From: Candidatus Pelagibacter sp.
GTDB taxonomy: Bacteria; Pseudomonadota; Alphaproteobacteria; Pelagibacterales; Pelagibacteraceae
DNA length: 64,000 bases
Assembly (NCBI GenBank): GCA_028227525.1
Contig: JAOJAE010000003.1
Location: 1-64,000, forward strand
Reading direction: 5' to 3'
The translations under genes were made by a program, and so were the position numbers. Under the pieces are notes generated by a model. The model was given only the letters and a program-made list of their open reading frames with translations. It did no database searches and was not told where the DNA came from. Below are positions 58,537 to 64,000 of the stretch, piece after piece. How positions within the stretch are numbered: position 1 is the stretch's first letter; each line of letters starts with the position of its first letter.

Positions 58537-59325
58537 TTAATCATTTCTCTCTGTATGGCCATCAACGGAGATTACTTGACCAGAAACTTTACTAGAGTCG
58601 TCTGAGATTAGAAAAGAACACATCTTTCCAATATCTTCTTCCAAGATCCATTGTTTCATTGAACTCATTGAAACAAAATCTTTCTCAATAACTTTAGTTG
58701 AAACTTTAGTAAATTTTGCCTTATCTCTTATAACTCTTTTCATTCTATCTCCCTTAATTGTTCCAGGACATACTGCATTAACTCTAATGTTAAATTTACC
58801 AAGCTCCATGGCCAATGTTTTTGTAACACCAATAATTGCCCATTTACTTGCCGCATAAGGTGATCGAAGTGGAAAACCAAGTATTCCAGCAGTGGATGAA
58901 ATATTAATAATTGACCCATTTTTAGATTTTTTAAGTAACGGGATAGCTTTTTTTGTAAAATAGAAGTGACTATTTACATCTACTTGAATAGTTCTTTCCC
59001 AATCTTTAGATTTTAATTTTTCAAGTGAGCCTGTGGGTCCTGCAATACCCACATTATTAATTAGAGCATCTATTTTTTTAGTTTTTTTTTTTACTTTTTC
59101 AAAAAAATCTGAAACCTGATTTTCATTTGATGCATCACAAAGGTATGCAAACAATCTTTTATTTTTTAATGGGTGTTTATTTAATTTATGAAGTGATTTG
59201 TTATCTATATCGCAAAGATAGACAATTGCGCCTCTTGAAAGACAAATTTTGACTGTTGCCAAACCAATTCCTGATGCACCTGCTGATATAATAATTTTTT
59301 TATTTTTTAATGATTGGTTAATCAT
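58537..59325 (-). CDS. Short-chain dehydrogenase/reductase
   Basis: A classical SDR of 262 residues. The cofactor motif is variant, ISAGASGIGLATV, the NNVGIAG strand is present, the catalytic Ser is in NISSTAGILG and the Tyr-Lys pair is in YAASKWA. It ends the proXWV operon (3-base gap after proV), so it may act on the imported compound, perhaps as a second dehydrogenase for another stereoisomer or analogue. The substrate is unknown. Confidence 0.85.
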   Translation of the reverse strand: MINQSLKNKKIIISAGASGIGLATVKICLSRGAIVYLCDIDNKSLHKLNKHPLKNKRLFAYLCDASNENQVSDFFEKVKKKTKKIDALINNVGIAGPTGSLEKLKSKDWERTIQVDVNSHFYFTKKAIPLLKKSKNGSIINISSTAGILGFPLRSPYAASKWAIIGVTKTLAMELGKFNIRVNAVCPGTIKGDRMKRVIRDKAKFTKVSTKVIEKDFVSMSSMKQWILEEDIGKMCSFLISDDSSKVSGQVISVDGHTERND

Positions 59326-59328
59326 TAA

Positions 59329-60354
59329 TTATGATTTTGTTAATGAGGACTGTAATTCTTTATTAGTGATATAGCCTTTGGTGTTTCCATTTTTATCAAC
59401 TACCTCACAATTAGCGTTGGTACAAACTATTTGTGGTAAAAATTCTTCTATAAACTGGTCTTCATTAACTCTAACTAGATTTGATTTATCGATACCATTA
59501 GTCTCGTTAATATCTGTCATGATGATTTTTGCTTTAATAACTTTCGCTCTATTAACATCTTTAACAAAGGCTTTTACATAATCATCTGCAGGTTTCATGA
59601 TAATATCAACAGGTGTTCCAACTTGAACTAATTTCCCTGCATTTAAAATTCCAATGTGGTCGCCTAATCTTAATGACTCATCAAGATCGTGAGTAATAAA
59701 TACAATTGTTTTTTTTAATTCTGATTGAAGATCAATCAATTGTTTTTGCATGTCACTTCTAATAAGTGGATCTAATGCACTAAACGCTTCATCCATTAAC
59801 ATAATATCTGAATTAGTAGCTAAGGCTCTAGCTAGACCAACACGTTGCTGCATCCCTCCAGATAATTGATTAGGAAACTGGTTTTCAAAACCATTAAGTC
59901 CAACTGCTTCAATTTTTTCCATAGCAACCTTATCTCTTTCTTCTTCAGATTTTCCCTGCATCTCTAAACCATAACCAACATTTTGCATTACGGTTTTATG
60001 TGGAAACAAACCAAATCTTTGAAAGACCATACTCATTTTATGTCTTCTAAAATCTATTAATTGTTCAGGATTAAAACTCATAACATTCTCACCATCAATT
60101 AGAATTTCTCCAGCTGTTGGATCGATCAATCTATTTAAATGTCTTATTAGTGTAGATTTTCCTGAACCTGATAACCCCATACAAACAAAAGTTTCTCCTT
60201 CTTCAATATTTAAAGAAACATTATCTAGACCAACTGTGTGGCCAGTTTGTTCAAGAACTTCATCTTTTGTAGATCCATTTTGAACCATACCCATTACTGA
60301 ATCTGGATCATTACCAAAAATTTTATAAATATTATTTATTTCTATTTTTGACAT
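59329..60354 (-). CDS. proV: Glycine betaine/quaternary-amine ABC importer ATPase ProV
   Basis: A 341-residue ATPase of the ProV/OpuAA type. Family features are EVLEQTGHTVGLDNVSLNI, Walker A GLSGSGKST, FQRFGLFPHKTV, signature LSGGMQQRVGLARAL and Walker B MLMDEAFSALDPLIR. Only a short, diverged C-terminal segment is left where a CBS pair usually sits, so osmotic gating may be weak. That is consistent with nutrient uptake rather than osmoprotection. Confidence 0.92.
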   Translation of the reverse strand: MSKIEINNIYKIFGNDPDSVMGMVQNGSTKDEVLEQTGHTVGLDNVSLNIEEGETFVCMGLSGSGKSTLIRHLNRLIDPTAGEILIDGENVMSFNPEQLIDFRRHKMSMVFQRFGLFPHKTVMQNVGYGLEMQGKSEEERDKVAMEKIEAVGLNGFENQFPNQLSGGMQQRVGLARALATNSDIMLMDEAFSALDPLIRSDMQKQLIDLQSELKKTIVFITHDLDESLRLGDHIGILNAGKLVQVGTPVDIIMKPADDYVKAFVKDVNRAKVIKAKIIMTDINETNGIDKSNLVRVNEDQFIEEFLPQIVCTNANCEVVDKNGNTKGYITNKELQSSLTKS

Positions 60355-61373
60355 TATTTTTTAACCTTTTTAGCTGGAGCATTTCTCTCCTGAAGAGTTT
60401 CACCATAAGATTGAGTAATTCTATCCAACACAATTGCTAATAATACAATTGCAATACCAGCTTCAGCAGCACGACCTACGTTTAATTGTTGAAGACCTAA
60501 AAGAACCTCATCACCCAAACCTCTTGTCCCGATCATTGAAGCAATAACAACCATTGATAAAGCCATCATTGTACATTGGTTAATTCCTTGCATAATATTT
60601 GGAAGTGCTAATGGGATTTGAACTCCCCACAATTTTTGTTTTTTGCTAGCACCAAAAGCATCAGCTGCTTCTGTTACTTCACTGTCTACCAATCTAATTC
60701 CTAAATCTGTTAATCTAACCAAAGGTGGTACAGCATATATAAAAGTTGCAATAATTGCGGGCACAGCACCTAAACCAAATAACATAATTCCTGGTATTAA
60801 ATACACAAAAGCGGGAATGGTCTGCATTAGATCAAGTATAGGAAGAATTTTTTCTCTTACTCTATTTGCTCTAGACATCCAAATTCCAATTGGAACACCT
60901 ATTATAAGACATAAGAAAATACTGATTAACATTATAGATGTTGTTTCAATTGCTTTGTCCCAGAATCTTGGATGCAAAAATCCTATAAAAAATGTACAGA
61001 AGCCAACAGCAACAGTTGTTTTAATCTTTTTCCCACTAGCAAAATAGGCAAGTATTACAACACCTATAATTACTAGAGGCCAGGGGGCTTGAACTAAAAA
61101 ATTTTTAAGCCCCATTAACATAGCAAGTAGAACATTATTTATTGCTTCAAAAATAAAACCAAAGTTTTCATTTAAAGCTTTGAACCATTTGTTGATCCAG
61201 GGCATTAATGGTAAGTCTAACCACTTAGGCCAATTACTTAGCCATGAAAAATCATTTAATAATTCGCCAACAGACTCTGGTTTTCTTTTAGATGAGCTGT
61301 AGCTAGTAACTAATAACCATACAAAAATACCTAACAGACTTAAGTTAAATAAATTTTTTTTATTTTTAAACAT
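60354..61373 (-). CDS. proW: Glycine betaine/quaternary-amine ABC importer permease ProW
   Basis: A 339-residue permease with several helices and an N-terminal extension. The family coupling region VTEAADAFGASKKQKLWGVQIPLALPNIMQGINQ is at about residues 235-268, and SMVVIASMIGTRGLGDEVL follows. It shares one base with proV. A strong hairpin separates it from the upstream proX gene. Confidence 0.92.
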   Translation of the reverse strand: MFKNKKNLFNLSLLGIFVWLLVTSYSSSKRKPESVGELLNDFSWLSNWPKWLDLPLMPWINKWFKALNENFGFIFEAINNVLLAMLMGLKNFLVQAPWPLVIIGVVILAYFASGKKIKTTVAVGFCTFFIGFLHPRFWDKAIETTSIMLISIFLCLIIGVPIGIWMSRANRVREKILPILDLMQTIPAFVYLIPGIMLFGLGAVPAIIATFIYAVPPLVRLTDLGIRLVDSEVTEAADAFGASKKQKLWGVQIPLALPNIMQGINQCTMMALSMVVIASMIGTRGLGDEVLLGLQQLNVGRAAEAGIAIVLLAIVLDRITQSYGETLQERNAPAKKVKK

Positions 61374-61392
61374 ATATGATTATAACTAATAG

Positions 61393-61417
61393 AAAGAGCC
61401 CAAGTTAAGGGCTCTTT
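61393..61417 (-). terminator. Stem-loop between proX and proW
   Basis: A perfect 9-bp stem AAAGAGCCC/GGGCTCTTT around a 7-base loop, 17 bases after the proX stop and 19 before proW. It likely ends most proX transcripts and lets some through to proW-proV. Confidence 0.85.
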
Positions 61418-61434
61418 CAAATTATTTTATCAGA

Positions 61435-62451
61435 TTATAAAGCAGCTGTAACTTTTGAAGCTACATCCGCAGGTACCCAACTTTTCCACATTGCTTGAGT
61501 TTTTAAGAACTCTTTAGCAGTTAACTCCATATCACCATCAGACTCGTCTTCGTAGAAGGCTAACATTTTGTTAACTACTGCTGTAGGAATAGTATACTTT
61601 TCTAAGAAAGCTGTTTCTGCTGGATTAGCTTTTGCCCAATCAGTTAAAACAGACTTTGTTAAAGCCATATCTCTATATTCACATGCACAAGATTTAGTGT
61701 ATGCATCTGGACCATCTGCTTTGATTTTTTCAACAACTGCAGACATATTATTCCAACAATCAGAATCAAACTTAGGTTCTGTTAATCTAACAAGATCAAC
61801 TTTGCCCATTAAACCAGTAGGTGCCCAGTAGTAAGTAAAGATAGGTTTTTTCTTAGCAAATGCACCAGCGATAGCAGCATCTAATGCGCCACCAGAACCT
61901 GGGTCAAAGTTTGTATAGAAAGCATCTAGACCATACTCTTTTTGTTTTACTAAGTTTACTGTGTAACAAGTCCAACCTGAAATACAGCTAGTCATTCTAC
62001 CTTTAGAAGGATTTTCTGGATCTTTAAATAGCGCAGCTATTTTAGGATCTTTCATATCCATTACTGACTTAAGATTGTATTTATCAGCTGTAGCTTTATC
62101 TACGTAGAAAGCTTGTTGAGAGTCTGGAGTGTTCACACCAATATTTTTGATCGTACCAGCTTTTTCGTGAGGCTCGTAGTTTGCAATAATATTGTCGTAC
62201 CAAACTTCAGTGATTACATCTAACTGCTTATCGTAGTGAGCAGCCATGATTGGAGTTGTACTTCCTTTAGTTACTGAAACTTCACATCCATACCCTTTTT
62301 CAAGAATAAAAGATGCAATAGCAGTATGAATATTTGCACTACTCCAGTCAAAATCTCCCAGTCTAGCTTTACAATCACCAGCGTTAGCACTAGTTGCTAA
62401 TAATGACGATACAAAGAAAGCTGAAAGAACTAATTTTTTCAAAAACTTCAT
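61435..62451 (-). CDS. proX: Periplasmic quaternary-amine-binding protein ProX
   Basis: A 338-residue binding protein of the OpuAC/ProX type with a signal peptide ending near SANA (about residue 24). The mature start CKARLGDFDWSSANIHTA and the SCISGWTCYTVN and WAPTGLMGKVDLV segments fit betaine-binding proteins, whose aromatic box holds a trimethylammonium group. Ligands could be glycine betaine, carnitine, gamma-butyrobetaine or a phosphonate analogue. A clear AAGGAG ribosome site is at 62460-62465. Confidence 0.9.
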   Translation of the reverse strand: MKFLKKLVLSAFFVSSLLATSANAGDCKARLGDFDWSSANIHTAIASFILEKGYGCEVSVTKGSTTPIMAAHYDKQLDVITEVWYDNIIANYEPHEKAGTIKNIGVNTPDSQQAFYVDKATADKYNLKSVMDMKDPKIAALFKDPENPSKGRMTSCISGWTCYTVNLVKQKEYGLDAFYTNFDPGSGGALDAAIAGAFAKKKPIFTYYWAPTGLMGKVDLVRLTEPKFDSDCWNNMSAVVEKIKADGPDAYTKSCACEYRDMALTKSVLTDWAKANPAETAFLEKYTIPTAVVNKMLAFYEDESDGDMELTAKEFLKTQAMWKSWVPADVASKVTAAL

Positions 62452-62555
62452 TTAATTATCTCCTTAGGTTAAGTTTTATTATCAAGATTTAATAATGAAT
62501 GAAGATAAAACACAAGAGCTGAATCCTATTTACAACTATAAATTGAATTGAATTT

Positions 62556-62583
62556 TTAATCATAATATATAATGATTAATCAT
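62556..62583. promoter_or_regulatory. Palindromic operator overlapping the dioxygenase start
   Basis: TTAATCAT (62556-62563) and ATGATTAA (62572-62579) form perfect 8-base arms around AATATATA. A further overlapping TTAATCAT (62576-62583) runs into the ATG at 62582. Three related half-sites in 28 bases of the proX/dioxygenase divergent gap suggest a repressor site, possibly controlling both directions. Confidence 0.5.
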
Positions 62584-63709
62584 GAGCTCAATTTCAAAAT
62601 TAGAGAAAAATTCTAATTATTTAAAAGTTGTTTGGGATGATGGTGAGGAAAGCAAGTTTAACTATTTATGGTTAAGAGATAATTGTCCATCTGCACACGA
62701 TAAAGACTCTCGTCATAGAATGTTTAATATTTTGAACATTTCTACAGATATTAGACCAAAAACTTATAATGTTAATAATAATGGAAGCTTAGAAATTGAG
62801 TGGAGCGAAGGGGATCACAAAAGCTCATATGATCCTTCATGGCTAAGAGAAAATTGTTACACGATAAAAAATAAAACTAAATATGTTTCACCATACAAAC
62901 TTTGGGATAATTCATTACAGAATAATTTAAAATCAATCGAAATAGATTATGATGAAATAATTAATTCAGAAGATGGATTAATTAAATGGTTAGAGCTTTT
63001 ACATTATACAGGAATAGCAATTGTCAAAAATGCACCAGTTGAAAAAAATTCAGCTTTTAAAGTTCTAAATAGAATAAGTCATACTAGAGAAACTTTTTTT
63101 AAAACTCCATTTGAAGTAATCAATATTCCAAAACCAAATAATTCAGCTTATACAGCTCATGCATTAAGAAATCATATGGATCTTCCTTGGTTTGAAAATC
63201 CTCCAGGATATCAATTTTTACATTGTTTAATTAATTCTGCAAAAGGTGGAGATTCTTCTGCGGTTGATGCTTTTGCTGTTGCAGATTACTTAAGAAAAAA
63301 TGAAAAGGAAATTTTTGATACTTTAGTTTCAGTTCCATTAAAATTTAAAGATAAAGATTATACTCAAGAGGCACACAGAAGCTTTCATTCTCCCGCTATA
63401 ACTTTAACTAAAGATGGGGATTATAATGATATTAGATTTAGTGTTGCTACCATGGACACATTAGATTGCAATCCAGATATAATGGAAAAAGTTTATAAAG
63501 CTCATCATCGATTTGGAAATTTATTACATGATGAAAAATATCAAATCAATTTTAGGCTAGAACCAGGTGATATATTCTCATTTAACAATAGGAGACTTCT
63601 TCATGGTAGAACTGAATTTGATCCAAATTCAGGTCATAGACATCTACAGGGTTATTATATGGACCGAGATGAAATCATTGGAAGACTGAAATACTTAAAA
63701 CAAATTTAA
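62582..63709 (+). CDS. Gamma-butyrobetaine dioxygenase/TmpA-family 2OG-Fe(II) oxygenase
   Basis: A 375-residue oxygenase. An N-terminal DUF971-like domain (about 1-105, WLRDNC) precedes a TauD-like catalytic domain. Iron ligands are His198/Asp200 in NHMDLPW and His341 in RRLLHGR, followed by HRHLQGYYMDRDEIIGRL as in human BBOX1. The family hydroxylates gamma-butyrobetaine to L-carnitine; TmpA uses a trimethylammonio-ethylphosphonate instead. In the N-terminal domain only the first Cys of the usual CxCxxC zinc motif remains (NCPSAHD). It diverges from proX. Confidence 0.83.
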   Translation: MSSISKLEKNSNYLKVVWDDGEESKFNYLWLRDNCPSAHDKDSRHRMFNILNISTDIRPKTYNVNNNGSLEIEWSEGDHKSSYDPSWLRENCYTIKNKTKYVSPYKLWDNSLQNNLKSIEIDYDEIINSEDGLIKWLELLHYTGIAIVKNAPVEKNSAFKVLNRISHTRETFFKTPFEVINIPKPNNSAYTAHALRNHMDLPWFENPPGYQFLHCLINSAKGGDSSAVDAFAVADYLRKNEKEIFDTLVSVPLKFKDKDYTQEAHRSFHSPAITLTKDGDYNDIRFSVATMDTLDCNPDIMEKVYKAHHRFGNLLHDEKYQINFRLEPGDIFSFNNRRLLHGRTEFDPNSGHRHLQGYYMDRDEIIGRLKYLKQI

Positions 63710-63767
63710 ACCTGAAGTAGAAAATTTTTTTATTTTATCAAATATCATCTTAAAAAAATTAATTTAT

Positions 63768-63796
63768 TTGTAACAATACTTTAATATTTTTTATAT
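63768..63796 (+). promoter_or_regulatory. Probable promoter of the ugpB-like gene
   Basis: TTGTAA (63768-63773) and TTATAT (63791-63796) are spaced 17 bases apart, about 43 bases before the ATG. A GGAGAG ribosome site lies near 63828. No convincing Pho box was found. Confidence 0.4.
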
Positions 63797-63838
63797 GTTT
63801 CATTTATAAATTTATAATTTAATTAACGGAGAGAAATA

Positions 63839-64000
63839 ATGAAAAAGATATTAAGTATTTTAACAATACTATTTACATTCTCTTTTACATCACACAGTTA
63901 CTCAAAAACTGAAATTCACTGGTGGTATGGAAACAGTGGTTTTCTAGGTGATGTAATTATAGAAATTGCAAATAGATTTAACGCTTCTCAAAATGATTAC
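63839..64000 (+). CDS. ugpB: UgpB-like solute-binding protein, N-terminus only
   Basis: The first 54 residues of a family 1 extracellular solute-binding protein; the gene leaves the right edge. A signal peptide ends near SYS (about residue 22), and the mature start KTEIHWWYGNSGFLGDVI followed by NRFNASQNDY is very like UgpB, the sn-glycerol-3-phosphate binding protein. It may feed the GlpD-like enzyme encoded earlier. Assignment from 54 residues is fairly firm at family level only. Confidence 0.75.
   Translation, partial: MKKILSILTILFTFSFTSHSYSKTEIHWWYGNSGFLGDVIIEIANRFNASQNDY

Noticed and set aside
59311..59332. TTAATCAT-like repeats near the SDR start as further operator copies
   Set aside because: They fall on start and stop codons of adjacent genes and are explained by AT-rich coding sequence.
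63741..63800. Pho box before the ugpB-like gene
   Set aside because: Only loose similarity to a CTGTCAT-type repeat was seen around TTGTAAC; not enough to call.

Overview
The window is a gene-dense, strongly AT-rich stretch of an alphaproteobacterial chromosome that looks like the SAR11 clade (Pelagibacter and relatives). The evidence is a two-piece (circularly permuted) ssrA gene, intergenic gaps mostly of 0 to 130 bases, many 1-8 base gene overlaps, a Lys/Asn/Ile-rich proteome, and many binding-protein-dependent importers for small organic nitrogen and carbon compounds. No rRNA, tRNA, CRISPR array, insertion sequence, integrase or phage gene was seen. No gene-free stretch exceeds about 300 bases once ssrA is counted.

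Bases 1-22626 are mostly core genome. The left edge holds the start of a glycosyltransferase-11-like gene, then ssrA on the minus strand, then thyX and, facing it, mrp. A plus-strand run follows: hflK-hflC, a small membrane protein, a Deg-type protease and miaA. Next come ilvB-ilvH-ilvC, a complete peptide-type ABC importer with a fused double ATPase, leuA, and the cell-shape cluster mreB-mreC-mreD-mrdA-rodA.

Bases 22698-41983 are amine and amino-acid metabolism and transport. They hold a DadA-like oxidase, a drug/metabolite exporter, a D-2-hydroxyacid dehydrogenase, a histone-deacetylase-fold amidohydrolase and msrB. A LysE exporter has a structured leader. Two branched-chain-type (LIV) ABC cassettes follow. 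The first is coupled to azlC-azlD and a glutarate 2-hydroxylase. The second lacks its own binding protein beside it and probably uses the one encoded convergently at 40793-41983.

Bases 42060-49274 form a tight seven-gene minus-strand operon: LLM flavin oxidoreductase, ThDP enzyme, methyltransferase, AA_synth (DUF1185) protein, alpha/beta hydrolase, aldehyde dehydrogenase and exporter. It looks like a catabolic pathway of unknown substrate.

Bases 49399-63709 are the most interesting part: genes that converge on glycine betaine. They include a betaine-type ABC importer (proX-proW-proV), a gamma-butyrobetaine-dioxygenase/TmpA-like enzyme, L-carnitine dehydrogenase, a dehydrocarnitine-cleaving BKACE enzyme and a hotdog thioesterase. 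A choline-dehydrogenase-like GMC oxidase is also present, and an HD-domain protein keeps every metal ligand of the phosphonate-cleaving oxygenase PhnZ (TmpB family) beside a TauD-type dioxygenase. Together they suggest conversion of carnitine, gamma-butyrobetaine, choline and possibly a trimethylammonio-phosphonate into glycine betaine, in the last case also releasing phosphate. The window ends inside a ugpB-like binding-protein gene. Assignments rest on reading the translated sequences and remembered family motifs; no database search was run.
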